Shown here one piece after another: positions 6,223-14,457 of a DNA stretch of 14,966 nt; within the stretch, counting starts at the first letter, position 1; the number at the start of each line of letters is the position of its first letter. The stretch is from assembly GCA_002923335.1 (NCBI GenBank), contig BEHZ01000031.1:1-14966 (forward strand), read 5' to 3'. The notes under the pieces are model-generated. The model did no database searches. It saw only the letters and a program-made list of their open reading frames with translations, and was not told the origin of the DNA. This stretch comes from a bacterium HR23. GTDB lineage: Bacteria; Chloroflexota; Dehalococcoidia; Lucifugimonadales; HRBIN23. Position numbers and translations under genes: made by a program.

Positions 6223-7892
6223 TACCCTTTCTCCATCCGCTCCGGAGCGCTCATCCCCATCAACGCCAGGGTGCGGGCCAGCACCAGACGAGACGCCTCC
6301 ACCAGTTTCAGGCGGGCCTTGCTGAGCGCCCTATCCTCGGTGAGAACCCGGTGGTTGTCGTAGAACCAGTGGAAAGCGGTAGCCAGGTCCAGGGCGTAAT
6401 GCGGCAGATGGTGAGGCTCCAGCGTCCGGGCAACCGTTTGCACCACCTCCGGGAGGAGGACAAGACGCCGAACCAGGGCCAGTTCCGCCGGCTCCCGCAA
6501 AAGGCGCACATCGCCCCCATCCGACTCCACCCCCCGTTCCCGTGCCTGGCGCAGGATGCCCGCCATGCGGGCGTGGGCATACTGGATGTAATAGACAGGG
6601 TTCTCCTGAGACTGCTTCTTGGCCAGGTCCAGGTCAAACTCCATCTGGGCATCGGCGGAGCGCGCCAGGAAGAAGTATCGGCAGGCGTCGGGGCCCACCT
6701 CATCTACCAGGTCCCGCAGAGTAACCAGTTCTCCTTTGCGCTTGGACGCCCGCACCATCTCCCCGCCCCGCTTCAGGGTTACCATCTGGGCGATGATGAT
6801 GGTGAGGCGCTGAGGGTCAATGCCCAAAGCCTGCACCATCGCCTTCACCCGGGGGACATGCCCCTGGTGGTCCGCCCCCCAGATATTGATGACCCGGTCA
6901 AACCCCCGCACCACGAACTTGTGGTAGTGGTAGGCCGCATCGGAGGCGAAATAGGTGGGAAGACCGCTGGAGCGCACCAGCACATTGTCCTTGTCCTCCC
7001 CCAGGGCAGTGGAGACGAACCACACCGCCCCCTCCCGCTCCGCCAGATAGCCCCCCTGACGCAGGATGTCCATCACCTTCCGGTAGCAGGAGGTCTCGTA
7101 GAGGCTCCGCTCGCTGAACCACACATCAAACTCAACCCCCAGGCGCTGGAGGTCCTCCCTTATCATGGTCAGCACACGCTGAACGCCCCACGCCTTCACC
7201 TTCTCCTGCGCCTCCTGCTCCCCAAGGGCAAGGAGGCTCTCGCCAAACTGGGAACGCAACTCCTGGGCCATGTCCACCACATACTGGCCCTGGTAGCCGT
7301 CTGGGGGCAGGGAGGCGGGCCGACCGAGGGCCTGCAGGTAGCGTGCCCACAGGGAGCGGGCGAAGGCGTCTATCTGGCTCCCGGCGTCATTGATGTAGTA
7401 TTCCCGCACCACCTGATACCCCGCAGCGCCCAGCACATTGGCCAGAGTGCTCCCCAGCACCGCACCGCGGGTATGCCCCACATGCACCGGCCCGGTGGGG
7501 TTCACGGAGACGAACTCCACCTGGATACGCTGACCCCTGCCTATATCCAGGTTGCCCCAGGTGGCCCCTGCCTGGAGAATGGCATCCACCTGCTGGCAGA
7601 GCCAATCGGCACGCAGGGTAAAGTTTATAAACCCGGGCGGGGCCACGCTGACCCGCTCCACCGCCTCACTCGGGGAGAGAAGGGAAGCCAGGCGCTGGGC
7701 AACCTCCAGAGGGGGTAGACGGAGGGAGCGGGCCAACCGCAAGGGGAGGTTGGTGGCGAAGTCGCCCAGTTCCGGGCGAGGAGGGCGCTCCACCACCACA
7801 TCGGGCAATGGGCCGGCCGGCAGAAGACCCTGCTCCCGGGCTAAAGCCAGGGCACGGCGCACGACCTGGGCGATCTGCTCCTGGATCAGCAT
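6222..7892 (-). CDS. argS: Arginyl-tRNA synthetase
   Basis: 556 aa, full length for ArgS, from ATG 7892 behind AGAGGGG. It charges tRNA-Arg with arginine in the cytoplasm (class I synthetase). Visible in order are the N-terminal additional domain (residues 1-110, with ELGDFATNLPL), the HIGH motif as HVGH (137-140) in SVNPTGPVHVGHTRG, YYINDAGSQ (165-173), the catalytic strand INIWGADHQGHVPR, the KMSKS-like region MVRASKRKGE (379-388), and the DALR anticodon-binding domain (about 435-556) with AHARMAGILRQA and LELHH-type helices near the end. Nothing essential seems missing. The gene is transcribed ahead of the GNAT gene from a probable extended -10 promoter at 7990-7998. Confidence 0.97.
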   Translation of the reverse strand: MLIQEQIAQVVRRALALAREQGLLPAGPLPDVVVERPPRPELGDFATNLPLRLARSLRLPPLEVAQRLASLLSPSEAVERVSVAPPGFINFTLRADWLCQQVDAILQAGATWGNLDIGRGQRIQVEFVSVNPTGPVHVGHTRGAVLGSTLANVLGAAGYQVVREYYINDAGSQIDAFARSLWARYLQALGRPASLPPDGYQGQYVVDMAQELRSQFGESLLALGEQEAQEKVKAWGVQRVLTMIREDLQRLGVEFDVWFSERSLYETSCYRKVMDILRQGGYLAEREGAVWFVSTALGEDKDNVLVRSSGLPTYFASDAAYHYHKFVVRGFDRVINIWGADHQGHVPRVKAMVQALGIDPQRLTIIIAQMVTLKRGGEMVRASKRKGELVTLRDLVDEVGPDACRYFFLARSADAQMEFDLDLAKKQSQENPVYYIQYAHARMAGILRQARERGVESDGGDVRLLREPAELALVRRLVLLPEVVQTVARTLEPHHLPHYALDLATAFHWFYDNHRVLTEDRALSKARLKLVEASRLVLARTLALMGMSAPERMEKG

Positions 7893-7989
7893 AGCCCCTC
7901 TTTACCCGCCAAGGGGAACACAGGCCCAGCGCAGGGCCGGGGGAAGAAAGCCCCCCTACCCTGGACTGGAGAGGGGAGGGGGGCACCGT

Positions 7990-7998
7990 ATTCTACCA
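7990..7998 (-). promoter_or_regulatory. argS promoter, extended -10
   Basis: On the minus strand TGG-TAGAAT (7998-7990) matches the extended -10 form TGn-TATAAT with one mismatch; no good -35 is seen. The roughly 95-base leader holds two GC-rich hairpins, GGCCC/GGGCC at 7923-7938 and a GGGGG/CCCCC pair at 7939-7955. They lack the T-run of an intrinsic terminator, so attenuation is possible but unsupported. Confidence 0.4.
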
Positions 7999-8031
7999 CA
8001 CCCCTGGATGCACCGCCACACCCAAGCGGGC

Positions 8032-8331
8032 CTAGGCTTTCAGTTTCTTGGGCGCCAACCGAGTGGCCTCCTTCAAAGCATTCAGATCCTTGCCGATGAA
8101 GAACTCCCGGTTCTTGGCTTTGAAGGCCTCCCACTTGGCCGGAACCTGATCCTCGGCAAAGATGGCTGCCACCGGGCAAACAGGCTCGCACGCGGCGCAG
8201 TCAATACACTCATCGGGGTTAATGAACATCTGGTCCGCTTCCGGAGTGGTGTAGATGCAGTCCACTGGGCAGACATCAATGCACGCCCCGTCCTTCACCC
8301 CGATGCACGGCTCGGCAATCACATAGGTCAT
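8032..8331 (-). CDS. Seven-iron-type ferredoxin (4Fe-4S plus 3Fe-4S)
   Basis: 99 aa from ATG 8331 with GAGGAGG upstream. Cysteines are at 9, 17, 21, 25 and 42, 45, 48, 52. The first group, C-x7-C-x3-CP, has the spacing of the 3Fe half of Azotobacter-type ferredoxin I. The second, CxxCxxCxxxCP (CIDCAACEPVCP), is a 4Fe-4S site. By that template C9/C17/C52 hold the 3Fe cluster and C21/C42/C45/C48 the 4Fe cluster, with C25 free. A charged tail of about 45 residues follows. It is a soluble low-potential electron carrier; its partners are not in the window. It stands as a single gene between argS and the Lrp regulator. Confidence 0.93.
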   Translation of the reverse strand: MTYVIAEPCIGVKDGACIDVCPVDCIYTTPEADQMFINPDECIDCAACEPVCPVAAIFAEDQVPAKWEAFKAKNREFFIGKDLNALKEATRLAPKKLKA

Positions 8332-8372
8332 GGATGCCTCCTCGCCCGGTTTCGCCTTGACGGCTCACTTCC

Positions 8373-8401
8373 ATGGTAGCCCGGGAAAGGGAATAGCGCA
8401 A
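8373..8401 (-). promoter_or_regulatory. Possible ferredoxin promoter
   Basis: On the minus strand TTGCGC (8401-8396), 17 bases and TACCAT (8378-8373) lie about 40 bp before the ferredoxin ATG. Both hexamers are partial matches (3/6 and 4/6), so this is tentative. Confidence 0.3.
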
Positions 8402-8426
8402 GGTATCCTGCCCCGGCCGTGGGCGC

Positions 8427-8891
8427 CTAGGACACCGGCAGGGGAGCGGAGCGCTTCTTTACCGAGAGGGCGACGAAGGTCTCGGTTCGGCGCACCCCGG
8501 GAACAGAGCCGATCTTGGCACGCAGGAGGGTCCCCAGGTCCTCGGCCGAGGGCACGGTGGCCCACAGGATCACATCAAAGGCGCCGGTGGTAACCGCAGC
8601 CCACTGGACCTCCTTCAACTGGGCCAGCCGTTCGCCCACTTCGTCCAACTTATCCGGGTCCACCTGGACGCCGATAATCGCCTCCGTCTCATAGCCTAGT
8701 TTCTGGGGTTGAGGGAGGGCGAGCACACGAATGTATCCCTCCTGAACGAGGCGCTTCAGACGCCGGCGGACCGTCCCCTCGCTCACCCCCACCCGCCGGG
8801 CGATGTGGGCGTTTGACGCCCGCCCGTCCTCCTGAAGGATAGCGATGACTTTGCGGTCTAGTTCGTCCATGAGCACCCGCGTTCTGGGCAT
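8427..8891 (-). CDS. Lrp/AsnC-family transcriptional regulator
   Basis: 154 aa from ATG 8891; GGAGG lies nine bases upstream. A second in-frame start at residue 8 (MDELDRK) is the usual N-terminus of the family. The winged HTH is at about 8-55: LDRKVIAILQEDGRASNAHI, ARRVGVSEGTVRRRLKRLV, EGYIRV. The RAM (amino-acid-sensing) domain follows (TEAIIGVQVDPDKLDEVGER, VQWAAVTTGAFDVILWA, GVRRTETFVAL). Such proteins form octamers and respond to amino acids or related metabolites; the effector here is unknown. The promoter carries a palindrome suited to autoregulation. Neighbours give no clear regulon. Confidence 0.93.
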   Translation of the reverse strand: MPRTRVLMDELDRKVIAILQEDGRASNAHIARRVGVSEGTVRRRLKRLVQEGYIRVLALPQPQKLGYETEAIIGVQVDPDKLDEVGERLAQLKEVQWAAVTTGAFDVILWATVPSAEDLGTLLRAKIGSVPGVRRTETFVALSVKKRSAPLPVS

Positions 8892-8941
8892 GAGGGTATA
8901 CCTCCATGGGCTTTTTGTGAAGGAAACGCCTCCGTATGCCC

Positions 8942-8971
8942 ACTTTACATCGGCGTTACGCCATTCGTCAA
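8942..8971 (-). promoter_or_regulatory. Promoter of the Lrp/AsnC gene with central palindrome
   Basis: On the minus strand TTGACG (8971-8966) and TAAAGT (8947-8942) are separated by 18 bases. Within the spacer is the exact palindrome GGCGT-T-ACGCC (8952-8962). The position suggests an operator, most simply for the Lrp protein itself. The distance to the start codon (about 50 bp) is normal. Confidence 0.5.
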
Positions 8972-8978
8972 GAGTAGG

Positions 8979-9839
8979 CTAGGGGGATGGAAAGTCCTGC
9001 GCCCGCCCCCGGGGGTGGGATGCGCTGTAGGCCAGGACACGCTGTCGCACAGCCCCAATATCGGCGATACCCGCCCGAGCCAGCCCCTCCAGGAAAGCCG
9101 AGCGCCCTTCCAGTTCGGCGGACAACGCCCGAGGCGAAAGCCCCAACCGGTTGGCCAGCGCCGCTCCCGCCTGCCCCTCCAAGTGCAGGCGAAACCCCCT
9201 CCCCTTTCCGTCCCAGGTGCCGATGCGCACTGTAGGGGGGAAACGGCCATGGGGGCCAGGAGGGAGCACCAGTTCCAGCCGAGAGAGACGCCGTTTGACG
9301 CCCTCCTCCCCGTAGACCACCTCCAGAAACCCCAAAAGGTGCACACATGCCACCAAATCGGCGCTTACCCCGATGGGCAGGCCCATCAACTGCGCAAAGA
9401 CCTCCTGGGGGGTTGTGGCGTGCATGGTGGCCCCCAGGGAGTAGCCCTTCCCCAGTGCCTCAAAGACCTTCCGCACCGCCGGCCCCCACAGATAGGTGGG
9501 GAGGTGGTCGCTAATCTCGTTCACCATGATGTAGGTGCGGGCGGGGTCTGTCTCCGCAAGCCAAGCGAAGTCCTCCCGCCACCCCCAGGTATACACCACC
9601 TCATAATGGGGCGGGAGGAGCAGAATGAGGGCGGTGAGGAGGGTGGTCTTGCCGGCCATAGGGGGCTCCGAGGCGAAGATAAGGGACGCCTTGCGGTCTA
9701 CCGCCAGCCACAACAAGCCTGCCAGACCGCCATCCAGGGTGCCCGCCTGCATCAGTTCTACTATGGACATGGGTTGGGCGAGCCACTGGTGCCCACCCCA
9801 CCATCCGTAGGGACGGTGCCACCGCTTCACCGCCTGCAT
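8979..9839 (-). CDS. Secretion-type (VirB11/GspE/CpaF-like) ATPase, short and with altered P-loop
   Basis: 286 aa from ATG 9839, six bases after the stop of the VWA gene, so an operon partner. The core resembles type II/IV secretion ATPases: SIVELMQAGTLDGGLAGLLW, P-loop SEPPMAGKTTLL (57-68), TYIMVNEISDH (102-112) at the Walker B position, and GYSLGATMHATTPQEVFAQL (132-151), equivalent to the His box (TLHA) of this superfamily. The P-loop keeps GKTT, but the first Gly is Glu58 and the fourth position is Met61. The N-terminal domain of true secretion ATPases is missing and the length is well below theirs. The C-terminal part ends with a helical region (LANRLGLSPRALSAELEGRS). No pilin, platform or other secretion gene is nearby, so a role with the VWA protein is more likely than secretion. 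ATPase activity is inferred. Confidence 0.7.
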   Translation of the reverse strand: MQAVKRWHRPYGWWGGHQWLAQPMSIVELMQAGTLDGGLAGLLWLAVDRKASLIFASEPPMAGKTTLLTALILLLPPHYEVVYTWGWREDFAWLAETDPARTYIMVNEISDHLPTYLWGPAVRKVFEALGKGYSLGATMHATTPQEVFAQLMGLPIGVSADLVACVHLLGFLEVVYGEEGVKRRLSRLELVLPPGPHGRFPPTVRIGTWDGKGRGFRLHLEGQAGAALANRLGLSPRALSAELEGRSAFLEGLARAGIADIGAVRQRVLAYSASHPRGRAQDFPSP

Positions 9840-9845
9840 CCTCCC

Positions 9846-11870
9846 CTACCCCACAACCCTCTTCCGACGGTTGGTTACGTAGTCCACCAGCACATACTGG
9901 CCGAGCCGGTCGGGCGTGGTGAAGAACGCCCGTCCACGGTTGATGCGGGTCATCTTCTCCACGAAGTTCACCAGGTCGTAGTTGCTCTCCAGCATGAAGG
10001 TATTGATGATGATCCCCTCCTGGGTGCACCGCTTCACCTCCCTCAGGGTCTCCTGGATGGTGCGCCAGGAAGGGGGGTAACTGAACCACGCCCGCCCGCC
10101 CTCCAGGTGGGCCGTGGGCTCCCCATCGGTAATCACCAGTATCTGGCGGTTCGCCCCCTTGTGGCGGGCGATGAGTTTGCGGGAGAGCATAAGGGCGTGC
10201 TGTAAGTTGGTGCCCGATACCCAGGCATTCCAGGTTACCTGGGCCAGGTCCTCCGGCCTGATCTCCATGGCGTAGTCCGAAAAGCCTATCAGATAGAGCA
10301 CATCCCGAGGGAACTGGGTGCGGATAAGGGTGGAGAGGGCCAGGGCAACCTTCTTGGCCGCCTGGAAAGAGCCGAAGAGGCCCATGCTCCGGCTCTGGTC
10401 CAGCAAGAGACAAGTAACCGCCTGGGTGAGGTGCTCCCGCTCGTTCACCTCAAAGTCCTCTACCCGGAAGCGCACCGGGAGCACCGGGCCGGTGCGTCGG
10501 AGGGCGTTCAAGATAGACTTCCCCAGGTCTATATCCAGACCGTCGCCGAACTGGTATGGACGGGTGCTCCCGCTCAGGTCCTGCCCCACGCCCTTCTGCA
10601 CCACCAGGTGCCCACCCAGGCGGTCCTTCTTCAGATGGACAAAGACCTCCTTGAGGGCCTTCTGGCCGATGCGACGGATGCCCTTAGGGGTGAGTTCCAG
10701 GCGCTTGCCCTTGCGCTGGAGGTAGCCCTCCTCCTCAAGGCGCCGGAGGATACGCTGCAGTGCCTCCAGGATGCGCCGAGCGTGGGGGCCCAGCACCTCC
10801 TCCACCTTGTCCAGGTCTATCCCTTCCAGGTCGCCGGTGCGCATGGCCTCTTGGATCTTCTCCTCCAAGTCGTCCATGCTCTGGAGGTGGCGCATCATCT
10901 CCATCGCCTGGTCCAGGTCCAGTTCCTCGTCGCCGGTGAAGGGATACCGTCGGCCCAGTTCATCGGGAGGGAAGAGAGTGTTCATATGGCTGGCCAATTC
11001 GGCCAGTTCCCGCATGGTAGCCTCGTCCAGTGCTGAGCGCAGGAGTTCGTCCAGTTCCTGACGCTGGGCAGGAGAGAGGCTCTCCAGGAGGGACTGGGCC
11101 ATGGCCATCTGCTGAGCGAGGCGCTCCAAAAGTTCGTCCAGGGTGCGGGGGGGGTTGGGGCCGAAGAAGTGGCCGAAGCGTTGCAGGAAGCCCTGGAAGT
11201 CGGGCTCCTGGCCCCGGGCCCGCTGGCGGAGCATCTGGTTGAGGGCGTGGAGCATCTCCCGTATCTCCCGCCACTGCTCAGGGGTCATCCCCTGGAGGGC
11301 CTGGCGCAGGCCCTGGAAGAAGTTCTCCATCATCCGGCCCCGGAGCATATCCAGGAGTTCCTGGAATTCCCGCTGGGCCTCGGGGGAGAAGAAATCGTAG
11401 GAGGAGAGTTGGCGCACCGCACCTGCCAGGCTCTTGGGGAGGCTGTCCAGGAACTCCTTGCTCTTCTGGGCACGGGTGTGCACCAGGTCCCGCATGCGCT
11501 GGGCCAGGGGGTCGTCCTTCTGCTGTTCCGCCTTCTGGGTCGCCTCGGCCACCCTCTCGTCAATGGCCTTGCGCTCGGTCTCCAGGATATGGTCTAGCCG
11601 TTTGCGCAAGTCCTCCAGCACGCTGTCCAGGTTGTAGCGCTGAAGGCGCTCCTGGCGCAAACGGCGCAGGCGCTCCAGGAGGTCGCGCAGCCCCTCCAGG
11701 TGCTGGCCCCGGGAACCCCGCATCCCACGAGTGAAGAGGTCTCGCAGGGCACGGCGCAGGTCGCCGTGGGCCAGGTAATCCTCGGCCACCTCGTCCAGCG
11801 CCTGTTCCTCGTCGGGGGCGAAGACCTCCTGGGTGCCGTCCCACCGGGCATACCGATAAAAAGACAACAT
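9846..11870 (-). CDS. Large helical protein with C-terminal VWA (MIDAS) domain
   Basis: 674 aa from ATG 11870. Residues 1-400 are highly charged, mostly helical and coiled-coil-like (for example LEDLRKRLDHILETERKAID, QREFQELLDMLRGRMMENFF), with a winged-helix-like stretch around 365-410 (LEEEGYLQRKGKRLELTPKG). A linker with GLDIDLGKSILNALRR precedes the VWA domain (about 480-665). Its MIDAS is complete: D491-x-S493-x-S495 (LLLDQSRSMG), T554 (SGTNLQ) and D582 (VITDGEPT). There is no signal peptide or membrane segment, so it is cytoplasmic. Related VWA proteins work with AAA+ MoxR or chelatase ATPases in metal insertion or protein remodelling. Here the adjacent ATPase is of secretion type instead. 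The gene has its own promoter at the end of nadC. Confidence 0.8.
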   Translation of the reverse strand: MLSFYRYARWDGTQEVFAPDEEQALDEVAEDYLAHGDLRRALRDLFTRGMRGSRGQHLEGLRDLLERLRRLRQERLQRYNLDSVLEDLRKRLDHILETERKAIDERVAEATQKAEQQKDDPLAQRMRDLVHTRAQKSKEFLDSLPKSLAGAVRQLSSYDFFSPEAQREFQELLDMLRGRMMENFFQGLRQALQGMTPEQWREIREMLHALNQMLRQRARGQEPDFQGFLQRFGHFFGPNPPRTLDELLERLAQQMAMAQSLLESLSPAQRQELDELLRSALDEATMRELAELASHMNTLFPPDELGRRYPFTGDEELDLDQAMEMMRHLQSMDDLEEKIQEAMRTGDLEGIDLDKVEEVLGPHARRILEALQRILRRLEEEGYLQRKGKRLELTPKGIRRIGQKALKEVFVHLKKDRLGGHLVVQKGVGQDLSGSTRPYQFGDGLDIDLGKSILNALRRTGPVLPVRFRVEDFEVNEREHLTQAVTCLLLDQSRSMGLFGSFQAAKKVALALSTLIRTQFPRDVLYLIGFSDYAMEIRPEDLAQVTWNAWVSGTNLQHALMLSRKLIARHKGANRQILVITDGEPTAHLEGGRAWFSYPPSWRTIQETLREVKRCTQEGIIINTFMLESNYDLVNFVEKMTRINRGRAFFTTPDRLGQYVLVDYVTNRRKRVVG

Positions 11871-11917
11871 ACCCCACCATGCCTTTCCGGGGGTGTGCCC
11901 ACCCCAGCCCTGACGCT

Positions 11918-11945
11918 ATGATACCCTGTGCACTCCCCCTGTCAA
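11918..11945 (-). promoter_or_regulatory. Promoter of the VWA-ATPase operon
   Basis: On the minus strand a perfect -35 TTGACA (11945-11940), 16 bases and TATCAT (11923-11918) lie about 50 bp upstream of the VWA start. The -35 overlaps the nadC stop codon and sits in the loop of a 7-bp inverted repeat (ACTCCCC 11932-11938 / GGGGAGT 11947-11953). The unit can therefore be expressed apart from the NAD operon. Confidence 0.55.
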
Positions 11946-12817
11946 TGGGGAGTCGGCCCGGGGGCCACCGCTATATCCATGCTGATATCCAGGGCCTTGG
12001 CCGAGTGGGTAAGGGCGCCAGAGGAGATGATGTCCACGCCGGTCTCCGCCACTGCCCGCACCGTCTCCAGAGTAATGCCCCCCGATGCCTCCAGCAGGGC
12101 ACGGCCGTTCACCAGGCGCACCGCCTGACGCATCTCCTCCAGGGACATATTGTCCAGCAGGATAAGGTCTGCCCCCGCCTCCAGGGCCTCCTGGACCTCC
12201 TCCAGGGTGGTAACCTCCACCTCCACCCGCAGGGTGTGGGGGGCATAGCGCCGCGCCCGCTGGACAGCATCCCGCACCGTGAGGCCCTGGGAGCGCAGGA
12301 CCGCCAGGTGGTTATCCTTGATAAGGATGCCATCCCCCAAGTTCATACGGTGGTTGCGCCCCCCGCCGATACGCACCGCATACTTCTCCAGCAGGCGGAG
12401 GCCGGGGATGGTCTTGCGGGTGTCCACAATCACCGCCCGGGTGCCCCGCACCGCCTCCACCAGTTGGGCTGTGCCGGTGGCGATGCCGCTGAGGTGCTGA
12501 AGGAAGTTGAGGGCTGTCCGCTCCCCCTTGAGGAGAGAGGCCACCGCCCCCCGCACCTCCAGGATTTTCTGCCCCGGACGCAGGCGCTCCCCATCCCACG
12601 CCCGGATGGCCCCCTGCACCTGGGGGTCTATCTGCCGGAAGACGGCCAACGCCACCTCTACCCCACAGAGGACGCCCTCTTTCTTGGCGAAGATGATGCC
12701 CTCGCCCCGCAGGTCCGGAGGAACGAGGCAATCGGTGGTAGGGTCGCCCAGACAGAGGTCTTCCTGCACCGCCCGCCGTATCAGGTCTTGCACCTCAGGA
12801 AGGTTTAGGGGCCACAT
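11942..12817 (-). CDS. nadC: Nicotinate-nucleotide pyrophosphorylase (quinolinate phosphoribosyltransferase)
   Basis: 291 aa from ATG 12817, overlapping the end of nadB by 13 bp. It converts quinolinate and PRPP to nicotinate mononucleotide, CO2 and pyrophosphate, the third step of de novo NAD synthesis. Family marks are visible: EDLCLGDPTTD (19-29), ERTALNFLQHLSGIAT (99-114), DTRKTIPGLRLLEKYAVRIG (132-151), GGGRNHRMNLGDGILIKDNH (151-170), EVEVTTLEEVQEAL, ILLDNMS and LEASGGI, followed by VDIISSGALTHS. Length and all catalytic basic residues look normal. It is the last gene of the nadA-nadB-nadC operon. Confidence 0.97.
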   Translation of the reverse strand: MWPLNLPEVQDLIRRAVQEDLCLGDPTTDCLVPPDLRGEGIIFAKKEGVLCGVEVALAVFRQIDPQVQGAIRAWDGERLRPGQKILEVRGAVASLLKGERTALNFLQHLSGIATGTAQLVEAVRGTRAVIVDTRKTIPGLRLLEKYAVRIGGGRNHRMNLGDGILIKDNHLAVLRSQGLTVRDAVQRARRYAPHTLRVEVEVTTLEEVQEALEAGADLILLDNMSLEEMRQAVRLVNGRALLEASGGITLETVRAVAETGVDIISSGALTHSAKALDISMDIAVAPGPTPH

Positions 12818-14379
12818 GGTGCGTCCCCCTTATAGTGCACCAGGACGAGGTGCTTCTCCCACGCCGGGTTGGGGGAAGGGAAGTCGGTGCGATAGTGGGC
12901 GCCACGGGACTCGGTGCGACGCAGGGCCGATTCGGCCATCAGACGGCCCACCGTTACCATATTGGCCAGTTCCTGGCTGTAGCGCTCCACGGGCCGAGGG
13001 AGGGTGCGCTCCCAGGCCGCCAGCACCCGGCACGCCCACAGGAGGCCCTCACCGTCCCGCACCAACCCCACCTTTTGCCACATCAGGTCCTGCAGGGCCA
13101 CCAGGGTGAGGGGGGGGATGTCAGCGCAAGGCACCTCCCGAGGCTCCAGACAAAAGACCGCCTCCGGCCGTTGGTGGGGAGGCTCCCCTGCCCCTTCCCC
13201 CAGAGTGTGCCGAACGACCCGATGGGAGAAGACCACGGTCTCCAACAGGGAGTTGCTGGCCAGACGGTTGGCCCCGTGCACCCCCACGCAGGCGCACTCG
13301 CCACAGGCATAGAGGTGGGGGATGGTGGTCTGCCCCCAGAGGTCGGTCTTCACCCCACCCATCATGTAGTGGGCTGCGGGGGCCACTGGAATGGGCTGGC
13401 GTGTTATGTCAAGGCCGTAGTGGAGGCAGGTGCGGTAAATGGTGGGAAAGCGGGAGGCGATGCGCTGGGCTGGCAAGTGGGTGAGGTCCAACAGCACATA
13501 GGGAGAGCCGGCCTTCTGCATCTCCGCCAGGATGGCGCGGGCCACCACATCCCGGGGGGCCAGGTCGCCCTGGGGGTGGTAGTCCTGCATAAAGGGGTGC
13601 CCGTCGGGGGTGCAGAGCCTTCCCCCCTCACCCCGCACCGCCTCGGAGATAAGGAAAGGGGGAGCCCCCGGCAGGCGCAGGGCGGTAGGATGGAACTGGA
13701 AGAACTCCATATCCATAACCTGGGCACCGGCTTGGAAGGCCAGGGCCACGCCGTCGCCGGTGGCCACCTCGGGGTTGGTGGTGTAACGGAAGAGACGGCC
13801 CGCTCCCCCTGTGGCCAGGACGATATGCCTGCCCGTGTAGGTTTCCCTGGCCCCGGTGCGGGAGTCCATCACCTCCACCCCGGTGGCGAAACCGCTCTCC
13901 TCGTCCACCAGGATACGGGTGACCATGGTCTGCTCCAGGATATGCACACGCCCGCCCCGCACCGAGCCGGCCAGGGTCATCTCCATATAGGCACCGGTGG
14001 CGTCGCCCCCGGCGTGGAGGACGCGGGCACGGCTGTGGGCCCCCTCTCGGGCCAGAGCGATCTCCCCGTGCAGGGTGTCAAAGGCCACCCCCAGGCGGAT
14101 CAGGTCGGCGATGCGTTGGGGCCCTTCGGTAACCAGCACCCGCACCGCCTCGGGGTCGCATAAGCCCGCCCCCGCCTGGAGGGTGTCCTCCATATGCACC
14201 TCGGGGGAATCGTCCGGCCCCACGGCGGCGGCAATTCCCCCTTGCGCCCAACGGCTGTTGTTGTCCTCCAGATTGCCTTTGGTGATGATGAGCACGGTGC
14301 CGTGCTCCCGGGCGTGGAGGGCGGTGAAAAGCCCCGCTATCCCGCTCCCCACAACGATGTAATCGTAAGCACGGGGCAT
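12805..14379 (-). CDS. nadB: L-aspartate oxidase
   Basis: 524 aa from ATG 14379, chosen because GGAGGGG precedes it at good spacing; the TTG five codons upstream lies on that ribosome site itself. The FAD enzyme oxidises L-aspartate to iminoaspartate, which NadA condenses with dihydroxyacetone phosphate. Visible are the FAD-binding IVVGSGIAGLFTAL (about 8-21), NSRWAQGGIAAAVGPDD, the active-site ISEAVRGEGGRL, HYMMGGVKTD, and YACGECACVGVHGANRLASN followed by SLLE near the C-terminal FAD contact. The helical tail carries RTESRGAHYRTDFP. This last motif is shared with succinate dehydrogenase and fumarate reductase flavoproteins, but the nadA and nadC neighbours settle the assignment. Confidence 0.97.
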   Translation of the reverse strand: MPRAYDYIVVGSGIAGLFTALHAREHGTVLIITKGNLEDNNSRWAQGGIAAAVGPDDSPEVHMEDTLQAGAGLCDPEAVRVLVTEGPQRIADLIRLGVAFDTLHGEIALAREGAHSRARVLHAGGDATGAYMEMTLAGSVRGGRVHILEQTMVTRILVDEESGFATGVEVMDSRTGARETYTGRHIVLATGGAGRLFRYTTNPEVATGDGVALAFQAGAQVMDMEFFQFHPTALRLPGAPPFLISEAVRGEGGRLCTPDGHPFMQDYHPQGDLAPRDVVARAILAEMQKAGSPYVLLDLTHLPAQRIASRFPTIYRTCLHYGLDITRQPIPVAPAAHYMMGGVKTDLWGQTTIPHLYACGECACVGVHGANRLASNSLLETVVFSHRVVRHTLGEGAGEPPHQRPEAVFCLEPREVPCADIPPLTLVALQDLMWQKVGLVRDGEGLLWACRVLAAWERTLPRPVERYSQELANMVTVGRLMAESALRRTESRGAHYRTDFPSPNPAWEKHLVLVHYKGDAPCGP

Positions 14380-14457
14380 GGCACACCCCTCCAAAGCCTT
14401 CTCCCGGCCATCATGGACCGTATGCTTTCCTGGCCCTAGGGCTTCACACCCGCGCTC

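Noticed and set aside
6030..7718. 562-aa plus-strand ORF
   Set aside because: It lies antisense to argS, is Pro/His-rich without domains, and is a by-product of high GC.
7923..7955. T-box or attenuator in the argS leader
   Set aside because: Two GC hairpins are present, but no T-box consensus, specifier structure or T-run is visible.
9015..10205. 396-aa plus-strand ORF
   Set aside because: Antisense shadow of the ATPase and VWA genes.
12835..14163. 442-aa plus-strand ORF
   Set aside because: Antisense shadow of nadB with no ribosome site or recognisable domain.
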